64,000 nt of DNA. Origin: Botryosphaeria dothidea. Lineage: Eukaryota > Ascomycota > Dothideomycetes > Botryosphaeriales > Botryosphaeriaceae. Of the stretch, positions 46,393 to 57,067 are shown one piece after another. The notes under the pieces were generated by a model. That model was not told where the DNA came from, ran no database searches, and was given only the letters and a program-made list of their open reading frames with translations. The stretch covers positions 1,178,001 to 1,242,000 of the forward strand of contig WWBZ02000002.1 of assembly GCA_011503125.2 (NCBI GenBank), in the 5' to 3' direction. The first letter of the stretch is position 1, and each line of letters begins with the position of its first letter. A program made the translations under genes and the position numbers.

Positions 46393-48491
46393 ATGGCTTT
46401 CACGAGCGAGCCCGTCTGCTACCCCAACGAGTCTACCGCCGCCGCCCCCTTGCCAACTTGCGTAGCGGTCTACAGTACGTCCAAGTCCTTTTCGTGCACC
46501 AACCCACCTCTGACAGCAGACTGTTACTAGAACTGCCGCCGGCCCTCTCCCGCCTTGACGTTACCCGCTTCTTCCAGCTTGCGGAATCCGTCCACGTCCC
46601 AGACCTCATCAGCCCCACATACATCAGCGAAATAGTCAACATGCTTATCCTCTACGCGTTAATCGGCATGACCGTCCACCATCCTGGTCAGTTCGGTGGA
46701 GACACTTGGGCGTTCTGCCTCATCGCCTGCTTCTCGGCATGCTGGATCATCGCGCGACTGCAGGGCGAGCAGCCATACCAGCATGACGACAGCATGTGGA
46801 GCTTCGAGGTCTAACAACATACCGAAGGGACACAACAAGGCGGCATCGGTGGAAAGGAAAACCAGAGGCAGTCATCCTAGGCGGAATATAGACATCCGGT
46901 AGGATAAGTAGTTGATAACTTGTGCTGCTATGCAATCAATTGGCCAGCGATGATTGCGAAGACGTGCTTGTCAGTAGGGAGAATCAAGAGATTTAGATGT
47001 GGTTCACAGGCTGTATCTAGGTAACAGGTGTAGAGTGCTTTGAGACATGTTTACGATTCGGCTAATGGCTACATGAGCCCAGATCAAGGATGGCAGTGAG
47101 GAGCTGATAAGGAGCGTCATTTGACTTGTCTGCGATGATGATCTGTCAGCTCTGTGCTATTTTTGTGTGCCGGCGATGATGTGATCAGCATATCCTGCAT
47201 GCGGGCCAGCGGGCAGTAGTGAGAAGCACGAGATCAACGCAGCGCGATATCTCACCTTCAAATGTGTCTTTTACCAGGCTCTGGCGGGCTCAGGCAGCCT
47301 GCATCTCGCGCTCTCAAACATGGCAGGAGTAGGCACGCTAAGCGGTCGCCGGCCAAAACCAGCTGCGCGCCGGCGCCCCCATCATCATCGCGCTCACTGG
47401 ACTCTTGACCATCGCCATGCCTCTCCTTTGACCTGTTGAAGCTCCACAGCGCAGACGCCCTCTATACCTCCGTGCACAGTCAAAAGGTCTCAGAGAGCCA
47501 GATCTTCACGCCTCTTGGTTGGAATGTACTTGGTAAGTGTTCCTTTCACGTCTCCCAGCGGAAATCCAAGTGACTGTGGCGAAGCGTCGTTCAACTCGAA
47601 AGCCATGAGGTAGGCATCCATAAGCTGACAGACGCCCTCGCTGAAGCAGATCTGCGTAGTGTCACGACGATAATCCTCGCAGTCGTGGCAACAAGCCGCC
47701 GCTTGACAACGAGGGCATTTCCCTCATCACTGGACCGCGTGGTCCACCAAACGTAAGTCCGAGCCAGACCTTCCCAACACCTCCATCTTCTAACCCATGG
47801 GTTCTCAAGCAACAGTCGAGCGTTGCGCGCCCTGGGCGCCTTGGCCACAACCCTCTCGAAAAGCGGTCTTCGGCACCGCCGTCGACCTCCGCATCATCCA
47901 GCACATAATTGAGACCGAGGCCGAATACATCATGGAGCCTACGGACAAGGCCAAAGCCGGGGGGTCCAGAGATATGGGATACATCAAGCGCGACAGTTCT
48001 TTCGCTTGGATCGAGCTGCTGAAGGCGGCTCACATCCTCTTGGTCCGCATCTCAGAGGGCCGGCAAGCGCATTACGCGATACTGCTGCTCCCGTCTTGCA
48101 TCGTCGACGTTCAGGCATTTGGTTCAAATCCTGGACTGGATGGTCCAGAACTGCCACGCTCCTCGCCCTCAGATGATGCTCATGCCTCAGAGCTTCTCCG
48201 CTTGAACTGAGCTGTTGGATCGAACCACTGAATGCATTCAAGTCCCTGTCGCGGACGCGCGCGCCTGACCGTTCATTGCAGAATTCATCACCCACAACCT
48301 GCTCCGCTGGAAGCACCTTGATGTTATTGTCCAGAACTTCCCTTCGAATATCACGGCTGTTCAGCAGCTTGTCCACAACATTCAGTACCTACAGAAGACA
48401 AAGTGTCGTCTCACTGGGAGTAAGATATGGAGTTCAGGCTGGTGGCCTCTTCGCCGATTTCTGAACAAGGCCGCCGCTGCCAGAGGGTAAA
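46393..48491 (+). pseudogene. Fragmented coding region(s) of unknown function
   Basis: Several stretches read like protein but in changing frames. From ATG at 46393 comes MAFTSEPVCYPNEST. In another frame, 46560-46815 gives two hydrophobic segments (MLILYALIGMTV, WAFCLIACFSACWIIARL). Near 47380 there is APIIIALTGLLTIAMPLL ending in a stop. From about 47610 comes HKLTDALAEADLRSVTTIIL, followed by a plausible intron (about 47752-47810) into NSRALRALGALATTLSK. A frame change leads to FGTAVDLRIIQHIIETEAEY and FAWIELLKAAHILLVRISEG (47870-48060). The last piece, LLRWKHLDVIVQNFPSNI, runs to a stop at 48491. This may be one decayed membrane-protein gene or two. I do not recognise the family and the frame changes could not be removed with normal introns. 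Confidence 0.42.
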
Positions 48492-48816
48492 TAGGGCTCC
48501 GATGATCGCCTCGGGAGACTCACTCTCCGGGTCCTCGGCTAGGAGTACGCCAACGAGTTCAAGTCGATCAAGAAGTTCAAGTACTTCACCACCAACAACA
48601 TCTAGTTGTAGGTTCGAGAGCAAGTGTTGGGGGATGATGGAGAGTAGACGAGCGTCCTGACGCACTTCCCAAAGCCGCACGATTGGCGGTGGCTCAGAAG
48701 AAAAAGGGCATATAGAATACAATCATAAGGCCTTGAACCCGATTCGTTTCATAATGTATTGCCTGAGAAGTGACAGGCGGCAAAGATAACCCTCCCACCA
48801 TCCTTCCCATTACCAC

Positions 48817-48900
48817 CTAGTCCTCTTGGGTGTTTCCATTATCATCTTCTTCCTCCTGACCAGGCGTCATCTGCAGCTGATCCTGCAGCTGTTGTTGTTG

Positions 48901-48934
<34 letters not shown>

Positions 48935-49296
48935 TTTTGCGGCTGCTGCTCGTCCAGTTGTCTTTCCCGCTGGTCGTTCACCCACGACTGGATGCGCCGG
49001 TGCCTGTCGGCACGGCGTTCGTTGTCGGAGCGCTCTCGGTCGTTCTTGACAAGCAAGGCGAGGCCGGAAGGCTTACTGGAGGAGCTGGAGGAGGGCGGGT
49101 AGGGCGATGGCGAGTTGTGGCTCTGTACAAGATCCTGTTAGCTCGAATATCCAGCTTGAAGGTAAATGTTCAGCTGGGCAAGATCTTCGAGTGGAGAATC
49201 ACGTACAACACCATTGACTTGCTGCTGCTCCTCAGCAGACCCGCGACGGGAGGGTGGGGGCGGGGCGCATTCTCGGCGGAAGCGGTCGTCCTCCAT
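48817..49296 (-). CDS. Small Gln/Glu-rich protein, two exons, function unknown
   Basis: Exon 1 (49296-49207) starts with MEDDRFRREC in good context (AAACATGG). An 84-nt intron (donor gtacgt, branch-like GCTAAC, acceptor tacag) leads to exon 2 (49122-48817). The 131-residue product has a Pro/Ser-rich middle and a strongly charged helical stretch (NDRERSDNERRADRHRRIQS). A Gln/Glu repeat made by GAGCAG hexamers (about 48888-48960) and an acidic C-terminus follow. A coiled coil is likely. No signal peptide or membrane segment is seen. The clean intron with a branch point is the main support; the family is not recognised. Confidence 0.6.
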
Positions 49297-49789
49297 GTTT
49301 GTGGAGGCTTGTTGGTTGTGTCGATGGAGCCTGGTGATTTTGCTGTCGACTGTGCGATGTTGAGCGTGAGGAAGAAGTGTTCATGATGCCATCAATTTTT
49401 TCATTTTATCTATCTGAGTTTAGTTTACTCTAGTAATTCAGGGCGAAGCGTGAATGCATTGTGCCTCCTTTTTGATGAGTGTTTTGCGTGTACCACACTG
49501 CGCAAGACTTCCGTTTGGGTAATACATTGAAGTCATTCAAAAGTGCCATTGGCGGCTTCAGCGGACGAATGTGCATCCAGGCTCCCTGCTAGTGCGATCC
49601 GCGCCACCGAGTGCTAGCCTGAAAGGACGGCGGCGGGTGCTGTGGTGCATCTTTCACGTGCTGAGCCCACAGGAACGGTCTTCCACGGCCTTCTTGCCAT
49701 AACTTGGAGCCTTTCACAGGAAATTTTCTGCGAGGTTTACGTCATTCTGCACAAACGCGTCGACCCGGTGCCACTAGTCGCGCTGGTGC
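49297..49789. other. Intergenic stretch
   Basis: Promoter region of the Q/E-rich gene and sequence without recognisable features. The frame 49642-49911 (+) spans a TATA-like element and is not considered coding. Confidence 0.4.
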
Positions 49790-50200
49790 TCCCCTTCTGC
49801 CTATATAATCCCCTTCCCCTCCTCGGCCTGACACTCTTTTTTCCTTTTCTCTTCAGCTCACTTGGCGCCCGCCTTGTGGAGTATCAGTCTCCCCTGCGGC
49901 CTAATCACTAAAGGGGCCCTATTAGTCTAATCCGCTGATGGGTGTGTGTCTGTTGATTCTAGCGCGGCTGTCCAGCACAGTATCTGATTGCTTCTTGCAA
50001 CTCCCGAGTTTTTGGAAACCGGTCCGCAGGCTTTGAGCTTTGGGACCATAGTGTCGCTCGTATTGCACTGCCTCGAGCTGACGCGAACATCTTTTTCGTC
50101 ATTGAGTTGGCCATGCGCCGGCTTCTGAGGAATAAGGTCATCTAGACACGCAGCTTCTGAGACCATACGCGGAAGGTAGGCAGTGCGCATGATCGGTGCA
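49790..50200. repeat. Diverged direct duplication, left copy
   Basis: This block resembles 50870-51235. Both contain a TATATAA element (49802 here) followed by a CT-rich tract, then a GAGTTTTTGGA-like word. Then comes a 45-nt core (from 50043) that differs from the right copy at about two positions. The minus strand shows an open region (50580-49927) interrupted by one TAG near 50338. Whether it encodes a protein is unclear. Confidence 0.55.
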
Positions 50201-50869
50201 TGGGGCAATTGTTGTGGAGACTCCGGCTCAATGATCTTGTAGTCGTGTCGCTCTTCTACATTATCACAGTAGACTCCAACCACTTCAGTAGGTGATGGGA
50301 CGCCATGTTGCGTGATGAGGCCCATGTCGCGGCAATGCTAGTGTTGAAATAGGTACGAAAACCATGACCTTCCATCTTCAACGCGTGAGGTCGTCATCCG
50401 GCGCAGATATATCGCAGCGCCGAGGAATGTCTTTGTGTTGGCCGTTGACGCGTCGCTCGCCACGGGCTCTTCACCGGCCAACCCAGGTTCATCACCTGCA
50501 GTATATGAAGATCTATGGTATGCGAAGACGCGCAGGTGGAGAAAAGTCAATTGGGCCGCCGCTGCCGCCGCAGAATCCATCAGTCACTGAGTTCTATGTG
50601 TCAGCTGCGTGCCAGAAGCACGGCCTTCGAAGGCGCTGTTGCTAGATCAAGGAAAGACACAAGACCATGCTGACCTTCAAGCGTGTTTCTACTGGTTACT
50701 AAGCCATTTCACGCAACCTGTAACTGAGGCGGCCGCGCGGGGGGTGCACGTACCCCGAGGTCCAACTGATCAGCACAACTACTGACGCCACGCCCTTCTT
50801 TTGGATTCTTCCAGCCTCCCAAAGAGGAAGACAGTCAGCAGATCGGTGCAGCTGCCTAGCCACAGGCCC

Positions 50870-51235
50870 CACTACTCCTGTCTAGTGTCCTCGTGCCAGT
50901 GATCTGCCCTCCCTCCGTGGAATATATAAACCCCCCCTCCCCTCGACCAAACACCTCTTTTTCTCTCCAGCTCCTCTTTGCCTTTTGGCTTAGATTAAGT
51001 GTAGTAACTGTTCTTGTCAGTTTAATCTCTGGCACGCCTCTACGGAGGTGACAGCCTGAGACCAGTTTTTGGACAACGGACTGGGGGCTCTGAGCACCGC
51101 TTATCTTCTGGACCACAGTGTCGCTCGTATTGCACTGCCTCGGGCTGACGCGAATGGTCGTTTCGACCGCTCTTCTGCTTTTTCGTCAATTGGCTAGCCA
51201 TGAGCTGGCTCTTGAGGAAGAAGTCCTTTGGTGAT
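50870..51235. repeat. Diverged direct duplication, right copy
   Basis: This copy lies about 1.07 kb to the right of the left copy in the same orientation. It has TATATAAA at 50923-50930, the CT-rich tract, and the near-identical 45-nt core starting at 51110. The right copy has an extra segment just after the core. Confidence 0.55.
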
Positions 51236-51525
51236 CCCTCTACTTGATCATAGTGATGAGCATCGGCTGTTGGCCACGCGTGTGTCTGCGCACTGGCCCT
51301 ACGTGTCTCTTGCTTGGTGTTGTGCATCGCGACCGCCGCCGCATAGTGTTCCACCTCGCCGCCAGCACCGCATAGCATTGCACATCACGATTAGTGCCGT
51401 ACGGTGTTGCGTGTCTGCGACCCGCCACCCAGCACTTCAACACTGCGCACCCACAACGCCGTCTAAGTGCTACGCGCTGTGCGCATACCCTGCTTTGCAT
51501 GCCTTTTTACAAGCTCCAGTGTCAT

Positions 51526-52224
51526 TTACAACTGCACATCATCATTCCGCCAGACTGGCACGCCGACCCTCGCAGGGACGCTGACCCTCCGCGGCGCGCT
51601 CGGGTCAACACGCGCAAGATCTACCAAACGCACAGGTTGTCGCTCCTCCACAGATACCAATCTCTCTTGCTCCGGCTCTTCTACAACCACTAATCTCTCC
51701 TGTGCTGGCTCCTCCGCAGAGTGTTTAGCTGCAGCTTTCTTCCCCCATGCTCCCGCTATTTTCGTCCACATCGTCGCTAACTTGTTTCCTATCGCAGTCG
51801 CTTTGTCCCAAGCTACGCTCCTCTTACTATGTGCCGCCGCTGCCGTCGCTGCCGCTCTTTCGTTCGCCGCATTCGCCCTCCCTGCTGCCGCATACCTCAA
51901 TACTCGGTTGTCGTCGGACATGAGCCTGTTCTGCAGATGCGGCCTCACTATGCAGGTTGCGACCATGAACATTGCTAGACCGATACACAGCGCTACAATA
52001 TCGAGTGTGGGCGTGAGGCCGCTGGTGCGAAAGACGTGCGTAGCGCGCAAGACGCCGTACACCACCAACAATACTGCAACGGCGATGAAGGGTGTGCTAC
52101 GCTTGAGCGTCTGTCTTCTCCAACGCAGACTCAGTAAGCATGCCTCGATGTTGCGAAGGCATATCGCAGGATGCAAAGCTCCAAACGCTTTGCGCAGACA
52201 GTCAAGTAGAGATTGTGGGTTCAT
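51526..52224 (-). CDS. Predicted two-helix membrane protein, function unknown
   Basis: A single frame of 232 residues from the first ATG (52224), MNPQSLLDCLRKAFG. Two hydrophobic segments lie near residues 48-63 (FIAVAVLLVVYGVL) and 75-95 (IVALCIGLAMFMVATCIV), separated by a short loop, so both ends probably face the same side. The second half is Ala-rich and charged, with repeated EEP-QERLV-VEE units near residues 170-200, and could be helical. No catalytic motif or signal sequence is visible. The amphipathic order and repeat favour a real gene, but no family is recognised. An open frame on the opposite strand (51467-52369) is taken as its shadow. Confidence 0.55.
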   Translation of the reverse strand: MNPQSLLDCLRKAFGALHPAICLRNIEACLLSLRWRRQTLKRSTPFIAVAVLLVVYGVLRATHVFRTSGLTPTLDIVALCIGLAMFMVATCIVRPHLQNRLMSDDNRVLRYAAAGRANAANERAAATAAAAHSKRSVAWDKATAIGNKLATMWTKIAGAWGKKAAAKHSAEEPAQERLVVVEEPEQERLVSVEERQPVRLVDLARVDPSAPRRVSVPARVGVPVWRNDDVQL

Positions 52225-53359
52225 ATCGTTGCGCAACGCAGGCTGCAAGGCATTTATTGGTTTCTTACAGGAAAAGTTTCACAGGAAGAGGCATTCCTCT
52301 TATTATACAAATTCGTGCGGCGGCGCCAGCGCAGTTACCGCTCATGCCACGACCTTGCTTGCGACCTAGTCCATGTAGCCATCACATACAAAGGCGCGCA
52401 ACGCTCCATTGATAAAGTCTCTTGTAATTCAGAGGTTTAGCAAGGATGCAGGACTCGCTGCGCAACCTTTGTAAGTCCAAGAAGTGGCCCATTGCTTATT
52501 TATGCGAAGTGCGAAGAAAGCACTCATCATTCATTGGGCGTCCTCCTGATGTGCTCTGTTCTGCCCACGCCAGTGACTCCTGCATGCTTTAAGCTGCTTA
52601 TTCGTTAATATCTATGACTTCAAGCAGAATATAACGCCAGCACCTGTTCTCCATCGATATTCTGCTCCAAAACTTATCTCGCAATCATCGAAGCACCACT
52701 TGAGGCGCCGAGCAACAAGAATTCGCAGCCACACCGATGCATCGCCTCTTAATAAATGATATACGGTTGCTTCTCGCTAGGCTACTGCCATTTGCCTGAG
52801 TCCATTGCATCTAAGATCCAGTATGTTTTCTTTCGCTCTTCCGTGCCGGTGCGTCTTAACTTGGACTGAAAAGCGTGCAATTGGGTCAGTCGATCTCAAA
52901 AATCAGCTAGAAGAAACCTGGCTCGATTTTGAGATCTCATCTCATTATTTGATGCTTTCCAAGGATGTTGTGCTGAAGCAATTGGAAAGTGTCTCGACGA
53001 GCTTGGTCTTCCGAATCCGAATCATCGGCACCTCCCAAATATTACCAAAACCTGGCATTGCTAACGCCGGACAAAGTTTTTTTTTTTGAGAAAAAAAGTA
53101 CCGAAATACTATCCAATACTCCCGGCAACGAATGTGACAAAACTCTTTGGGAATTCCGGACACGTATCGTGAAATTTTCGCGAAGTGGCGCTCGCATGCG
53201 CTTCCGAGGCGTGCGGTCAAGATAAAGTGCGGCCCGCTCCCGATCGTTCGGTTCCATTTCTCAGCGCTCAGCCACATCGCACCGCCACAAGTGCCATCCC
53301 TTGCTTCCGCTCCAGCTAGGCTGTGAAACGTCGATGAAGCATTTTCCTTGGCTGACATG
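52225..53359. other. Gene-free stretch of about 1.1 kb
   Basis: Short frames only. 52213-52440 (+) and 52805-53089 (+) look partly protein-like but have no start context, domain or partner exon that I can support. Confidence 0.4.
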
Positions 53360-54763
53360 CTATGGAATGGTTCTTTTGACTTCAATCCTCATTGGCTTCC
53401 TATTTTCGCTATTCCGTAGAGTGTCTTGTTGCCTTTCCAGCGACCAAATGCCATTCCTGGCAGCATCTCGGTCCTGGAACACGCTCTCCCGAATGGTAAA
53501 TTCTTGAAACCCAATCCTCTCGTACGCGTCTTGTTCCGTCGTCGATTTGCTCAAAATCAGGCAATATCGCGACCCGACAGGGCGGGCATCCGTCTCATCC
53601 ACCTGATCGATGAGCAGCAGGACGAACGCCGCACAACCATCGAGAATTCCGCACTTCCCAGCCTCACAATCCAAGAAAAACATCAAACCCTCCCCATCTA
53701 AAACAATTTTCGGCCGCTCGGGCTTCGCAGCTGCAGCGTCGACAACACCAGGCACCAACCGGCCAGCGAGCATAATGGTCCCCGAAGTGACCTGCCCCGT
53801 CGGATCCTTGCCGGCTGGAATGCACAGCGCCTCTTCGACCGTACAAAGCATATGCATGGGTTGGAAAAGCCGCGGATAGAACGTACACTGCGCGCACACA
53901 TCCACAGATGCCCACGACCACGTCGGCGCCTGATACTTCTCCGGCCGCGCCCCTGGCTCTCCAAAATACCAACACAGGTCCACCAGCAGCGAGTCCTTCC
54001 ACAGACCAGCAAGATACCTGTCGCCCCGTCTCTTCTGCTTGAAGAACCGCGCCAGGCCAGACAACGCCGGCAGCCTGAGAGACGTATAGATGCGGATGAC
54101 ATCGTGCCACTGCGCGACGACCTGGGCTTGTAGATCGACCCCAGGCAGGCTCTGCGGCGCTGAAGATGCCGGCGGCCGTGCTGGGGGACTGGGCGGCCGC
54201 GATGGTGAGGAAGGTGTTTTGGTAGATGGCGACCATTTGGCCGGCCTGCTCGGCCCAGTCGGAGGCGCTGTCTTGGATGATGCAGAGCGCGTCGATCCAC
54301 AGGTACCGGATTTGGAGTCTGCGCGTAATCGCCACGGCGTCCTAGAGGGTCTGTGGGAGCTGCTCCATGGAGATGTCTGTGGTCCTTTTTTCCAGCGTAT
54401 CTGTCGTTGTGACGAACGGTACTCCACTGCCCCAGCAATAGCTGAGACAAAGGTATTGTGCCGCCTCTCGAGGTTCTTCGCCAGCGTTATATAACCTGAT
54501 TTGGTCGAATGAGACATCCAGGACTCTTTTTGGCAATGGCTGCGGCTCTCCCGTACCACATAATGGATGTGAAGCCCGACAGTTACTAAGCCAGGCCAAC
54601 GCTGCTCTGAGTCTTTCCTCAGAGTACGTGGTTGAGGTGAGCCGATGACTGGCGCGGAAGACGGGGTAGAACTGCAGCTTCCTAGCCACGTCCAGTTCCA
54701 GAAAGAACTCGATGGTAATAACGCTTGCTCCAGGAGCTCCAATGTACAATATCGTTCCACTCC

Positions 54764-54777
54764 TATAGATACTGTCC
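54764..54777. repeat. Target-site duplication, left copy
   Basis: TATAGATACTGTCC, identical to 55766-55779, on the left side of the LINE fragment. Confidence 0.88.
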
Positions 54778-55765
54778 AGCCACGCAATGCCCTCGAATTT
54801 GCTAGTAAACGAGGATACAAAAACCGAGAAATAAGAGTCTATGCGGATAACCAAGCCGCACTCTTGCGGCTATAAACCCTAGCTAATACTCCTGGCCAAG
54901 ACCAACAAATCCGGGCAGTAAAAGCAGCAAAGATCCTACAGGATAAGGGGAACAAAATCTCTCTAGAATGGGTACCTGGACACAAAGATATCCTTGGAAA
55001 TGAAACTGCGGATAAACTAGCAAAAGAAGCTACGAGACTACCCATATCGAGCTCTAAAAATAGCTTAGCCTTCTACGGAATGCAGCTAAAGGAAGAGCTT
55101 TATAAGGAGTGGGAAAAGAAGCTTAAAAATACCTCAGCCTCTACCTATAAGGAACTATACGGCTATCAAGTTAAACGGAATCTAAAAGCCCCTCTAAAAG
55201 AGCGGGAATTAGCCTCCGCCTTTTACCAACTAAAGATAGGACACGGATACTTTAGATCCTATCTCTTTAGGTTTAAACACGCCGAAACCGATAGGTGCCC
55301 ATGCACGAACACAGCAAAACAAACACCTAGACATCTCTTACTAAAATGCCCAAAATACTCCTACGAAAGAAGGAGTATAAAGGATATACTTAGAAGAGAC
55401 CATCTAGACCTAAAGGAGCTTCTTACCTCGACAAAAGGAATATCTAGTACGCTAGATTTTCTAAAATAAACAAAGATATCTACACGGAGATGGTATCTAG
55501 AAAATAGCTCGGCGGAGCTCTAAATAAACGTATACCTACCGTATTTTCTTTTACTTTCCTTATATCTATTTCTCCTTTATTTCCTTTGGCTACTAGCCTG
55601 TTTAGGCGATAGACGCCATACCGTTTATAGTACCTAAATTGCCCACCTTTACCAAAAAGAGGTATTACCCTTCTATAGCTACGAGTTCTAGAAAACTCCG
55701 TCTTTAATAGTCATAGGCTGAAAAAAGGACGTAAAACTAAATAAATAAATAAATAAATAAATAAA
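54778..55765 (+). mobile_element. 5'-truncated LINE inserted in the HET gene
   Basis: A 988-bp fragment with the 3' part of ORF2. It starts with ALEFASKRGYKNREIRVYADN, continues in an RNase H domain (WVPGHKDILGNETADKLAKE), and ends in the C-terminal region with CPCTNTAKQTPRHLLLKCPKY, stopping near 55468. The tail is a (TAAA)n run at 55738-55765. One stop (TAA near 54874) lies between NQAALLRL and TLANTPG. Truncation at the 5' end and a target duplication are usual for LINE insertion. The RNase H domain and the different tail show it is not the family of the element at 36.7 kb. Confidence 0.88.
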
Positions 55766-55779
55766 TATAGATACTGTCC
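55766..55779. repeat. Target-site duplication, right copy
   Basis: TATAGATACTGTCC, identical to 54764-54777. The first bases could partly derive from the tail, but ATAGATACTGTCC is unambiguous. Confidence 0.88.
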
Positions 55780-56105
55780 CATAATCTGTGGATCTTGAAC
55801 CAAGTGGGCTCAATGCTATCCTCTGTGCGAACGGCCGCAAGCAGTGTGGTAGTTGATTGGGGAACGCCTCCGATTGCGGCAACTTTTTCCGCCATTCTCC
55901 GTCCGAACTCCTGTGCTGAAATATTGCCAAACGCCTCTGGGCAAAACGCGCTAACAGTGTCTTTCAAGAGCTTGCAGGTTGGACAGCCAGCTCCGGCAGA
56001 GATCAGCAGTAGGCGGCAGTCTTCGACTTCATGCTCATTGAACCGCATATTTGAGTCGTCTAGATCGACACAGACAGGGCATTTGCGGCTAGTTTCTGCA
56101 GTCAT

Positions 56106-57067
56106 GAATGGCAGGTTTAGAAACGGTTTGATACGATATCATCCAGCGATCAATGGTTGCGTATCCCGAAGTGCATTTGGGCTTGAACCTTTGTGGGATG
56201 ATGGATTTTTACTTGTCAGTGTAGGTAGAAATCAGACTTACTTACGTTGTGCGGGGTAGTGGGGGCGAGAATTAGCCCAGTTGCTCAACAGATGTGTCTG
56301 GCAAAATGAACAAGACGCTCAAATCAAAGCATGGCACGTCATGAAATAGAAATTAAGGGCCAAATTCTTCTTTTGCGTTGATAGCTATAGAACATCATAG
56401 GCCCCTAGGCTATCTTTCCTTCCGCGCTTCAAAACGAAGCGTCTCTCTTCTTGCTTGAAATGCCTTTCAAGTCTGCATGAGCCATTCTCGTTGCGAAAAT
56501 TTTCCACGAGTCGCAGATTTGCCGAAAAAAAAAAAAGAGTTGAAAACGTGAAAAGAAGGTCAAAAAGGTTGGATAAGAACAGACGACTGATGAGGTATCC
56601 CCGCTCAAAAAGTAACCCCTAGTACATCAAGCAAATAAGAAAGTAGAAACAGAAAGATGATAATAGACTCTTTCGAACGCCCCGTGATCGACCGTTTCGC
56701 CAATTCTTCATAGACTTAGACAAACTAGAAAAGAAAACAAGGATCTCTACTGTAGAAGAGAAAGCTGCCGTCCCAACTGAAGATAAAATGGGGTCGTTTG
56801 CAGCTGACGGGGGTTGAGGCAACGAAAAGTGGCTTTTGTCATGAATGCTGCCACTGCCTGAAATCCGTGCTTTTCTTTGCTGCTCCGGAGCGAAATAGAA
56901 ATGACTCACAAACCGTCCGACGCTTGTCGTTGCTAGTAATGCATGCACACGTTCTAAGGTTAGAAGAAGCTCCTATTAGATCTTTCTCCGCAGCGTGAAT
57001 TTCGAATTTTGCGTGGCAGCTGGCAATGCGTCGGAGAACCGGTCTCTCTCTGTTCGAATAAGCCTGA
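56106..57067. other. Intergenic region
   Basis: About 960 bp holding the promoter of the HET gene and the 3' end region of the gene ending at 57068. No other feature seen. Confidence 0.4.

Larger units (their letters stand above)
53360..56105 (-). pseudogene. HET-domain gene split by a LINE and broken twice more
   Basis: The gene starts at 56105 (MTAETSRKCPVC) and is read to WFKIHRLWDSIY at the insertion point near 55766. After removal of the LINE (54778-55765) and one target duplication, 1002 bp in all, the frame resumes at RSGTILYIGAPG without change. The HET domain follows: YLCLSYCWGSG near 54440, then IRYLWIDALCIIQD. A TAG at 54343-54345 interrupts it. Near 54145 the frame shifts by one, after GIFSAAEP, and continues as LPGVDLQAQVVAQW, then GLWKDSLLVDLCWY and APTWSWASVDV. 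It runs to a stop at 53360. The intact protein would have been about 580 residues. HET proteins cause cell death on fusion of unlike strains; this copy is inactive. Confidence 0.85.

Noticed and set aside
51467..52369. 300-residue open frame on the + strand
   Set aside because: Antisense to the membrane-protein frame. The minus-strand product has ordered hydrophobic segments, though the choice is not certain.
54343..54345. TAG in the second HET gene as part of an intron
   Set aside because: The HET frame continues unchanged on both sides with conserved sequence, so no intron is needed.
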